Assembly: GCA_022865625.1 (NCBI GenBank)
Contig: JALHTB010000012.1
Span: forward strand, 1-13,234
Direction of reading: 5' to 3'
Origin: Candidatus Bathyarchaeota archaeon
GTDB taxonomy: Archaea > Thermoproteota > Bathyarchaeia > 40CM-2-53-6 > FEN-987
DNA length: 13,234 nt
Shown: positions 7,741 through 13,234 of the stretch, piece after piece
Layout: each line of letters starts with the position of its first letter
How positions within the stretch are numbered: the stretch's first letter is position 1
Notes under the pieces: model-generated
Seen by the model: only the letters and a program-made list of their open reading frames with translations
Told to the model about the DNA's origin: nothing
The model's database searches: none
Translations under genes and position numbers: made by a program

Positions 7741-7756
7741 GACTGCGTGGCAGTCT
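7740..7756 (+). terminator. Short hairpin after the structural genes; possible weak terminator
   Basis: AGACTGC (7740-7746), a three-base loop and the perfect complement GCAGTCT (7750-7756) form a hairpin starting at the stop codon of the small membrane protein gene. Only a short T stretch follows, so termination would be weak. It could equally act as a processing or stability element between the structural genes and mobAB. The rest of the 98-110 base gap up to mobA shows no convincing promoter or RNA element. Confidence 0.35.
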
Positions 7757-7850
7757 TTGTGGGAGATCTTCTACACGTAGGATAGAACCGTCTCCCTTAT
7801 TCGCTCTCTCATCAAGTCTCGACCTTGATAGTAGGCGCGTGACTCCTGAC

Positions 7851-8540
7851 ATGAATCCCGAGAACCGGGAACGAGGGGCGATCATTCTAGCCGGAGGCCT
7901 GAGTTCAAGGTTCGGTTCAAACAAAGCACTTCAGACCCTCGCTGGCAAACCATTGATTTGTCATATGATTGAACGTGTTTCTAGAGTAGCGGGCGATGTA
8001 GTCGTGGTTCTGGGTAGAGGTGAGGCTAGGACCACGTATGATGCGGTTTTGCCTCTTCACGTCAAGGTGGTAAATGATGACCGAGAAGGCAAGAACCCCT
8101 TGGTGGGCATGGTGGCCGGCCTAGGAGCGATTGAATCAGACTACACGGCTATTCTAGCGTGCGACGTCCCATTCGTTAACAGCGAAGCAATCGAGCTTCT
8201 GTTTCGCCGGGCATTGAAAGCTGACGCCGCGATTCCAAGATGGAATCGGCAGAGGATCGAACCGCTCCAGGCTGTATATTGTAGAGCCCCAACGCTTCGG
8301 GCGGCTTTGGAAACGCTCATTCCCCCAGATCTTTCAATAGAGGACATGATCATGAAGCTGGGCCGGGTAGTGTACGTCTCAGTTGAAGATGAAATAGCGA
8401 ACATCGACCGTGACCTCAATACATTCTTTAACATAAACACGAGAGAAGACTTGGCAACTGCTGAAAAGATACTTGCCGGACAAGCCCATTCTCTCGAACA
8501 ATCGGATCCGAAGCGATACCAGGAGGCGCAAAGATCGTGA
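7851..8540 (+). CDS. mobA: Molybdenum cofactor guanylyltransferase MobA
   Basis: The protein of about 229 residues transfers GMP from GTP to molybdopterin to make the guanine dinucleotide cofactor used by DMSO-reductase-family enzymes such as the one encoded upstream. The nucleotide-binding signature is AIILAGGLSSRFGSNKAL, with the family pattern LAGGxSxRFGxxK close to the N terminus. The substrate/metal site DVPF follows the strand ILACD. Near the C terminus are FFNINTREDL, typical of MobA, and a short helical tail. The ATG at 7851 places the signature about ten residues in, as usual. A GTG at 7839 would add four residues, and neither has a clear ribosome binding site. The gene overlaps mobB by four bases (GTGA). 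MobA-like enzymes for other nucleotide cofactors look similar, but the neighbouring molybdoenzyme makes this role likely. Confidence 0.9.
   Translation: MNPENRERGAIILAGGLSSRFGSNKALQTLAGKPLICHMIERVSRVAGDVVVVLGRGEARTTYDAVLPLHVKVVNDDREGKNPLVGMVAGLGAIESDYTAILACDVPFVNSEAIELLFRRALKADAAIPRWNRQRIEPLQAVYCRAPTLRAALETLIPPDLSIEDMIMKLGRVVYVSVEDEIANIDRDLNTFFNINTREDLATAEKILAGQAHSLEQSDPKRYQEAQRS
8521..8526 (+). promoter_or_regulatory. Ribosome binding site of the mobB-like gene
   Basis: AGGAGG inside the end of mobA lies ten bases before the GTG at 8537. The spacing is a little long. The next in-frame GTG at 8546 would be too far, so 8537 remains the best start. Confidence 0.5.
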
Positions 8541-9025
8541 AGATCGTGACAGTTGTTGGATCAAAGAAAGGTGGAAAGACGACCGTCGTATGTAGGCTGG
8601 TCGAGCAGCTGAAAGTCGCGGGATACAAAGTCGCTACAGTGAAATTCTTTGAAAGAGCAAGCGGCATAGATGTCAGCGACAAGGAGACCGATCTTCATCG
8701 AAAGGCCGGAGCGGACATAACAATCGCTTCCGGAGTATCAGAGACGGCGATCCTCAAGAAAGTCGAGGAGAGAGAAGACCTAACGCAGCTGCTCACCTAC
8801 ATACCCGCGAACTTTGACTTCTTGATATGCGAAGGCGTGGTTGACCCAGGTGCTCACCGAGTAGTTGCGGTGCGGGAACCGGCAGACATTGAGCAATACC
8901 TGAATGAAAAGACCTTCGCGATCTCGGGTGTCGTCGCAGGCAAGCCTTTCACACATAGGCTTCCGATAGTCGACGTGACTGTAAACCCCGAGAAGTTGGC
9001 CGACCTTCTTCAGCACCTAACATAG
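8537..9025 (+). CDS. mobB: MobB-like P-loop GTPase of molybdenum cofactor synthesis
   Basis: This 162-residue P-loop protein has a Walker A motif, VGSKKGGKTT (residues 7-16), very near the N terminus. A DKETDLHRKAGA block (about residues 49-60) aligns with the conserved KDSxRHRxAGA region of MobB, and the strand DFLICEG precedes the C-terminal part. MobB binds GTP and is thought to assist MobA or deliver the cofactor; it is often dispensable. One divergence is that the usual Lys-His after the second strand is Lys-Phe here (VKFFERA). The Walker A also has two lysines before the glycines. The gene starts with GTG in a four-base overlap with mobA. The length fits a minimal MobB without extra domains. 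Another P-loop function is possible, but the mobA partnership is persuasive. Confidence 0.85.
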   Translation: MKIVTVVGSKKGGKTTVVCRLVEQLKVAGYKVATVKFFERASGIDVSDKETDLHRKAGADITIASGVSETAILKKVEEREDLTQLLTYIPANFDFLICEGVVDPGAHRVVAVREPADIEQYLNEKTFAISGVVAGKPFTHRLPIVDVTVNPEKLADLLQHLT

Positions 9026-9107
9026 CAAGCGCGCAATCCCGGCCATTGCATGGGTACTAAGATTAGAGCGCGTGTGGAGCACAATCGGCGCCTTCTCTTC
9101 GCAGTGC

Positions 9108-9137
9108 GAAAGCTAGACCACGTCTTGGCTAGCTTTC
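9108..9137. terminator. Inverted repeat between convergent operons
   Basis: GAAAGCTAG (9108-9116) and CTAGCTTTC (9129-9137) are perfect nine-base complements. The loop can extend the stem by CCA/TGG across one unpaired A. The right arm is the end of the FmdE gene (its last codons and stop). A second small palindrome, TTCGCA-G-TGCGAA (9098-9110), overlaps the left arm. There is no T-run on either side, so a classical intrinsic terminator is not shown. The place, between convergent transcripts, suits a bidirectional termination or mRNA 3'-end element. The remaining spacer 9026-9097 shows nothing else I can name. Confidence 0.4.
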
Positions 9138-9752
9138 ATAGTATGCGCCAGACGCGCATGATCGGCACAATACGCGTTCTCCTTTGACTATCTCCTTATG
9201 ATCGAAAATCAATTCGCCACACGAGACGCAAGCTACAATATGTGTAGGTCGACCGGGAAGCTCATCACTAGGCACGTTGACTCTGACTTTCCTGATCTGT
9301 ATGAGGTCTTCTTCGGGCATTTCCGTGTAGCCTTTGATGATAAGCTCCTTCTCACGATCCGAGAACTCCTGAATTTGCTCGCCTGGCAGTATCCATCCAT
9401 TTTTTTCAGCGAATCTCATGGCCGCGTCCCGCGCATCTGTTCGGGATGAAACCCGTACCGCTCTGCCATTGGAGATGTTCACGAAGGTCGCAGCGAACTT
9501 GCCGTAGTTAACGAGTTTGAGGTTGCGCCTACCAAGAGTACAACTAGTAGCCACAGATATTGCGTCGGTGATGCAGCGATCTATCTCAGCAAAAACGATC
9601 AGGTCATGCCTCTTCGAAGGATCTATCATGTCGAGCTCTCGAAGACCCGCGATGCCCATCCTGATTCCTAGCGGCATTCCTCCACACAAGTGACCATGAC
9701 TGCTCGCGGCCTTATCTAGCAGAGACTCGAAGTCCACTAGTTCAGGATTCAT
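9129..9752 (-). CDS. FmdE-family protein with C-terminal zinc ribbon
   Basis: This 207-residue protein is of the family named after subunit E of formylmethanofuran dehydrogenase. The N-terminal core has the metal-site motif SHGHLCGGMPLG (H19, H21, C23). The second conserved block is C60-x2-D-x7-C71 followed by TLGRRNL and NYGK. The usual TGCTxG is TSCTLG here. A C-terminal zinc ribbon has two CxxC pairs, C175/C178 and C196/C199. FmdE proteins are found near molybdenum or tungsten enzymes and metal transport genes; their biochemical role is not settled. No other formylmethanofuran dehydrogenase subunit is encoded here, so this is a stand-alone member. The gene is last in the ECF transporter operon, six bases after the DUF364 gene. 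A protective, chaperone or metal-delivery role is inference. Confidence 0.9.
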   Translation of the reverse strand: MNPELVDFESLLDKAASSHGHLCGGMPLGIRMGIAGLRELDMIDPSKRHDLIVFAEIDRCITDAISVATSCTLGRRNLKLVNYGKFAATFVNISNGRAVRVSSRTDARDAAMRFAEKNGWILPGEQIQEFSDREKELIIKGYTEMPEEDLIQIRKVRVNVPSDELPGRPTHIVACVSCGELIFDHKEIVKGERVLCRSCASGAYYES

Positions 9753-9758
9753 AACACT

Positions 9759-10604
9759 TCACATTTCCTCGGTAATGCGTTTGTACACAACAAATTTCAC
9801 GGAATCCATGAGCGTTGGTGTTCCTCCGCCCTCAGCAATGACTTGCATCACCTTGGTAGGATGCGTGACTTTGATGGTGCCTACGGCTGTTGCTCCGTGT
9901 CTGAACAGCACGATTGGCGGAAGACCGGCTGTGGCTCCGACCAGTGCTACTTCTCTGGCATTGCGAGAGAGTTCCAGCAGTCTGTCTACGGTGCCATTTG
10001 TTATCGAAGCGCCGGTGATTATGACGACTTGGCTCTGAGGTATGATTTCCTCGGCCGCTGTATCGGGCAGGGTCTCTTCATCCCTCGAGTAGGGGTTTCT
10101 CTCAAGCACGTAGATCTTCTTCGCCCTAGCTCTCAACTTCTCAACGGTAGGCCGTATGTTTCCCACAACGGTGACGACGTCACCCCTAACGGTGATGTGG
10201 TCCGCGATGTCTCCTTCCAAAGTGGAGATTCCTGTTTCGGATTGATCTGGCAACAGTTGTGATGCAGCATTGATCGTGGCAACGCCTAGGACGCGGGCTC
10301 TTATGTCCCACGATAACGCCAACCGAGCCATATCAAGGGCTGATGATCCCGCCAGATGGCCTGCCCTGTCTATGATTTCACAGCAGTGTGGCGAGTACTC
10401 ATCTAGCGACGAGTGTGCCAACCCAACCTGGCCTGAGGAGAGGCTCACTCCCGTGTATCCCGCCCCGATTATCACGTTAGCGACTTTGATTTGCTCGATG
10501 TCAGGCACCGTGCTCCGGATCTCTTCCAGTGAATCGGCCAAAACAGTCCTTCTCCCAGCCAGAGGTTCTGTGCCTATCATGATGTCGTGGTTCGAGCTCT
10601 TCAC
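9759..10604 (-). CDS. DUF364 protein (DUF4213 plus Rossmann-like domain), putative metal or cofactor handling
   Basis: The 281-residue protein has an N-terminal enolase-like DUF4213 part (about residues 15-120). Its marks are NVIIGAGYTGVSL, GLAHSS, LAGSSALDMARLAL and GVATINAAS. The C-terminal Rossmann-like DUF364 half has the blocks VTVVGNIRP, IYVLERNP, VVIITGASITNGT, ALVGATAGLPP and VIAEGGGTP. Structural work on this family suggested a shared cleft possibly used for heavy-metal chelation; its enzyme activity, if any, is unknown. It lies directly downstream of the EcfT gene (12 bases) and upstream of FmdE. The gene order argues that it handles whatever the transporter brings in. The start is GTG at 10604; an ATG at 10580 would remove eight unconserved residues. 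No clear ribosome binding site precedes either, fitting translational coupling to the upstream gene. Confidence 0.88.
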   Translation of the reverse strand: MKSSNHDIMIGTEPLAGRRTVLADSLEEIRSTVPDIEQIKVANVIIGAGYTGVSLSSGQVGLAHSSLDEYSPHCCEIIDRAGHLAGSSALDMARLALSWDIRARVLGVATINAASQLLPDQSETGISTLEGDIADHITVRGDVVTVVGNIRPTVEKLRARAKKIYVLERNPYSRDEETLPDTAAEEIIPQSQVVIITGASITNGTVDRLLELSRNAREVALVGATAGLPPIVLFRHGATAVGTIKVTHPTKVMQVIAEGGGTPTLMDSVKFVVYKRITEEM

Positions 10605-10616
10605 TGCGAGTCGCCA

Positions 10617-11366
10617 TTATGCTTTCAGCACGAAAGACAGCACGGCCACAACGGCTGTCGCGATCAGGACAAAGAAATCAACGCGGGAGGGAGTCGGGCG
10701 GTCCCTGTGAGCGGAGCTGGTGGCGTTCCTGCCTGATCCAAATGCTCTGGCCTCCGCAGCATAGGATATGTCCTGACATTTTGCGAGGGCGTTCAAGGTC
10801 GTCGAAGACAAGAGGTGGCTGACAGATGATGCTAGGTTCCTCAGTCGGAATCCACCCCTCAACTTGATTGCGTTCAACGTGTCCCTGCCAATCCTTTCCA
10901 AGTTCGGCGCGATGTTTAGGGCAAGTCCGAAGACAAATGGGAAGCTCTCGGATCTGCTCGCTCTTTCGAGCACGCGCGTAAGTTCTGAAACCCTGACTGT
11001 TCTCATGAAAACCGACACTGCTAGAACCATGACGACGGCTCTTGCCGACATCTCAACCCCGATAAGAAAACCCGAAAAGAAGGGAGACGATGTCACAGAC
11101 GGCATCCCAGAAGGCAGAGGGTATTCCTCCTGCCACAGGAGGGTACTGGACACGACGATAATCGGTATGAGCTTCACCAGTTGCTTCAGATCACGGAAAG
11201 CCTCACGAGAGAACAGAAGGCCCGCCGTCGCCGCGTAGGCTAGCGGAATCAGTAAGAAAACGCCATTCATGGTGACGGCTAGCAGCACCCCTCCCATTAG
11301 GAAGGCAATGCCCCCGTAGACGCCTAGCGTCTGAGTGCCCGTTTGGCTCTTGCCGAAAACTTCCAC
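10617..11366 (-). CDS. ecfT: ECF transporter transmembrane protein EcfT (CbiQ-like)
   Basis: This 249-residue membrane protein has several hydrophobic segments. The two signature Ala/Arg/Gly coupling sites that contact the ATPases are KLRGG (about residues 168-172) and EARAFG (205-210). The block VRVSELTRVLERA and the amphipathic stretch between the two sites are typical of EcfT/CbiQ. It would join the ATPases to the S component and transmit ATP-driven movement. The GTG start at 11366 lies inside the S-component gene (43-base overlap) and is preceded by GGTGGTG seven bases away on the coding strand, which supports this start. The last hydrophobic helix ends near the C terminus (about residues 230-249). 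Being in one operon with its own S and A genes marks a dedicated group I type ECF system. Confidence 0.88.
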   Translation of the reverse strand: MEVFGKSQTGTQTLGVYGGIAFLMGGVLLAVTMNGVFLLIPLAYAATAGLLFSREAFRDLKQLVKLIPIIVVSSTLLWQEEYPLPSGMPSVTSSPFFSGFLIGVEMSARAVVMVLAVSVFMRTVRVSELTRVLERASRSESFPFVFGLALNIAPNLERIGRDTLNAIKLRGGFRLRNLASSVSHLLSSTTLNALAKCQDISYAAEARAFGSGRNATSSAHRDRPTPSRVDFFVLIATAVVAVLSFVLKA

Positions 11367-11977
11367 CCGGCTACACCACCAATCATGCCTAGGACCCCCT
11401 GACTGATAGCAAGTGCCAAGAAGATCAGGATGACGCTGGCAGGATCTATTCCGAAGATCTTTGACGCTGCAGATATGGTCTTCTGGTATATGACGAGCAT
11501 TGATGTGCCGAACAGTAGGGGTTGGAATATGAAAGGATGCACGATACTGTACATGTCTGCGAGCATGCCTCCAATCGAACTAGCTACGACGCTGGGTCCT
11601 CCCAAGGTCATTGCCGACTCTACCAAGAGCGCTTCCATGAAGATCGCTATCATCGGTGAGAGCACTATACCGCCAATCGATAGAACTTTCAGCAAAGCGA
11701 CCACTACGCCCATCATCAGGATCGAACCCACTTTGGGAACGAAAGACCGGCAGATAACCATCAGGAATACCCCTATTGCGGCTAGAACGGCTCCAGAAAG
11801 CGGTATGTTCATCGCGTGAAGTTGTCCGCCAAGCAAGTTCTCCGATGCAGCCCATAGAGCAGACAGAACTGCGATGTAGACCAAGTCTCTCGTGGAAAAG
11901 CGTTGAAGTCGTCTTGTCTGGTTTTCAGTTATCTCAACAGTACTCTTGTTCAATTCATTCACCATCCAATTCATCAT
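11324..11977 (-). CDS. ECF transporter S component, specificity unknown
   Basis: This 217-residue membrane protein has about six hydrophobic segments and the S-component size and shape. The start of the first helix reads STRDLVYIAVLSALWAASE, carrying the small-residue pattern (Ala-rich helix 1) that S components use to dock on EcfT. Polar residues in or near the membrane include SENLLGG, the GGIVLSPMIAIFMEALLVES stretch and MLADMYSIVHPF with Asp and His. They could line the ligand pocket. I do not recognise it as BioY, ThiT, RibU, CbiM, NikM or QueT. The start ATG overlaps the stop of the upstream ATPase gene (four bases); a second ATG follows at once. Position between A and T genes makes the assignment firm even though the ligand is unknown. 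Confidence 0.82.
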   Translation of the reverse strand: MMNWMVNELNKSTVEITENQTRRLQRFSTRDLVYIAVLSALWAASENLLGGQLHAMNIPLSGAVLAAIGVFLMVICRSFVPKVGSILMMGVVVALLKVLSIGGIVLSPMIAIFMEALLVESAMTLGGPSVVASSIGGMLADMYSIVHPFIFQPLLFGTSMLVIYQKTISAASKIFGIDPASVILIFLALAISQGVLGMIGGVAGWKFSARAKRALRR

Positions 11978-13234
11978 GCCTTCGAACTATCTGCGATCAA
12001 CGGCATGACCTCGAATTCGGTCTGGTGAGGCAAGACCTGACCGACAGGCCCGTCGGCCACGATTGTACCTTCCCCCATGATCATGGCGCGGCTCGCGTAC
12101 TCCATCGCAAGGCGAACGTCATGCGTTATCAGGAGCACGCTCATCCCTTTGCTAACGTGCACTCGCAGCATATCCATCAAGGCCTTCAAATGTCCCCAAT
12201 CCTGACCTGTTGTGGGTTCGTCTAGAATCAGCAGGCTCGGATTAGTAGCCAGAATCGACGCTGTCGCGAGGCGTTGTTTCTCACCCTCGCTTAGATGATG
12301 AGGATCGGCATCCGCATACGTTTCAAGCCCGAAAGACCTCAGCATTTCTTGACCTCTCTCGACAAAGTCAGCGAATCGCATGTTCTTAGGTCCGAACTCC
12401 ACTTCTTGCAGAACTGAGTCACAGAAGAGTTGCCGGCTTGGGTTTTGGAACAGCAGCCCAACTCTCCTTGCAAGGTTGCCATTCGGCTTGCCCACACCGT
12501 TCATCAGTATGTCTCCTCGACAGGGTTTGAGTATGCCCGCTATGAGATTAGCCAGAGTCGTCTTTCCTGCTCCATTCGCTCCAAGCAGAGCGACTAGCTC
12601 GCCTCGACCTATTTCGAAGGAGATGTCGCGAAGCACTTGTTGTCCGTGTGGATAGTTGAACGCGACGCCATTGACCCGTAGGATCGTGTCTCTAGCACGG
12701 ATATCCTTCTTCAGTTCACAGAGCCCGGAACAACCAGTATGATTGATGATGGGGCTTGGGAAGGGCGCTTCTTCGTGAGGTGCAAGAATGCCGAGTTCGC
12801 CAAGGAGTCTGCGTTGCCCATTGAATATGTCATCACGTGAGCCGTCGGCAACGATGCGTCCTTTCTCCATGACGACTACTCGGTTCAAGTACCGTGAGAG
12901 GTCGTCGAATCGATGCTCAGCGACGACGACTGTCATCCCATATCGAGTCCGAAGTGATTGCAGCACTTCTACTGTGGAGCGTGCTCCCCCGCGGTCCAGA
13001 TCAGATGTGGGCTCATCCAAGACGAGCACCTTCGGCATCATTGACAGCGCAGAGGCGATAGCAAGTCGTTGCTTTTCGCCGCCAGAAAGATCGACCACGC
13101 GGCGAGTTCTCAGGTGCTCGATGCCAGTACCCCCAAGAGCGAACTCAATTCTCCGCCGAACGTCCCCATTGTCCAATCCCAGGTTTCTGGGGCCGAATGC
13201 GATCTCATCCTCTACTGTTGAACAGAAGAATCCT
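11974..13234 (-). CDS. Double-domain ECF transporter ATPase (5' end outside window)
   Basis: This is a fused pair of CbiO-like ATPase domains for energising the ECF importer. The frame is open to the right edge; TTG at 13176 is an internal Leu, as the Q-loop region STVEDEIAFGPRNLGL continues upstream of it. The first domain is seen from its Q-loop end: signature LSGGEKQR, Walker B VLVLDEPTSDLD and switch His in VVVAEHRF. Its Walker A lies outside the window. The second domain is complete: Walker A GANGAGKTT, Q-loop LLFQNPSRQLFCDSV, signature LSEGEKQR, Walker B LLILDEPTTGQD and switch His in LLITHD. A linker with a few cysteines (TGCSGLC) joins them. Both domains keep catalytic residues, so both sites look active. 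It is the first visible gene of the minus-strand operon and overlaps the S-component gene by four bases. Confidence 0.93.
   Translation of the reverse strand, partial: GFFCSTVEDEIAFGPRNLGLDNGDVRRRIEFALGGTGIEHLRTRRVVDLSGGEKQRLAIASALSMMPKVLVLDEPTSDLDRGGARSTVEVLQSLRTRYGMTVVVAEHRFDDLSRYLNRVVVMEKGRIVADGSRDDIFNGQRRLLGELGILAPHEEAPFPSPIINHTGCSGLCELKKDIRARDTILRVNGVAFNYPHGQQVLRDISFEIGRGELVALLGANGAGKTTLANLIAGILKPCRGDILMNGVGKPNGNLARRVGLLFQNPSRQLFCDSVLQEVEFGPKNMRFADFVERGQEMLRSFGLETYADADPHHLSEGEKQRLATASILATNPSLLILDEPTTGQDWGHLKALMDMLRVHVSKGMSVLLITHDVRLAMEYASRAMIMGEGTIVADGPVGQVLPHQTEFEVMPLIADSSKA

Noticed and set aside
7741..7850. Molybdenum cofactor riboswitch before mobA
   Set aside because: The gap is about 100 bases and holds only one small simple hairpin, not the larger multi-helix arrangement of that riboswitch.
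9129..9752. Part of a formylmethanofuran dehydrogenase operon
   Set aside because: Only the FmdE-like gene is present, with no subunit A, B, C or D nearby; the neighbours are transporter genes, so it is a stand-alone family member.
9843..10710. Plus-strand frames across the DUF364 gene
   Set aside because: DUF364 on the minus strand has many conserved blocks across its whole length; these frames are its antisense shadows.
11776..12655. Plus-strand frames across the S-component and ATPase genes
   Set aside because: They are opposite conserved ABC motifs (Walker A, signature, Walker B) and have no recognisable content.
1..13234. CRISPR arrays, insertion sequences, integrases or attachment sites
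   Set aside because: I saw no regularly spaced repeats, transposase motifs or terminal inverted repeats flanking a gene block.

Overview
This 13.2 kb window comes from a prokaryotic genome of intermediate GC content, and I think it is probably archaeal. Ile ATA and Arg AGA/AGG codons are common. A TATA-like box sits about 26 bases before a possible leaderless start. FmdE, DUF364 and B12-binding radical SAM genes are all frequent in archaea. The assignment is tentative, because the same promoter stretch can also be read as a bacterial sigma70 promoter and clear Shine-Dalgarno sites are present.

Region 1 (1-3058) holds two related B12-binding-type radical SAM proteins. The first is cut by the left edge. 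A class I SAM-dependent methyltransferase gene lies between them on the opposite strand. Their substrates cannot be read from the sequence.

Region 2 (3100-9025, + strand) is a respiratory-type molybdoenzyme locus. It encodes a Tat-exported molybdopterin oxidoreductase, a ferredoxin-like subunit with four [4Fe-4S] clusters, a ten-helix NrfD-type quinone-interacting membrane subunit and a 61-residue membrane protein. These four genes overlap or nearly abut. After a short gap with a small hairpin come MobA and a MobB-like GTPase, which would supply the guanine dinucleotide form of the molybdenum cofactor. The layout suggests an outward-facing membrane-bound enzyme exchanging electrons with the quinone pool. 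The catalytic subunit has Asp where the second cysteine ligand of its N-terminal Fe-S cluster normally sits, and its substrate is unknown.

Region 3 (9129-13234, - strand, convergent with region 2) is a tight five-gene operon. In transcription order it encodes a double-ATPase ECF-type ABC protein (cut by the right edge), an unassigned ECF S component, an EcfT transmembrane protein, a DUF364 protein and a stand-alone FmdE-family protein with a C-terminal zinc ribbon. It reads as a complete dedicated (group I style) ECF importer coupled to two metal-associated proteins of unknown function. Next to a molybdoenzyme and MobAB, the most economical guess is uptake and handling of a metal or metal-cofactor precursor. 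This operon is the best candidate here for an undescribed system.
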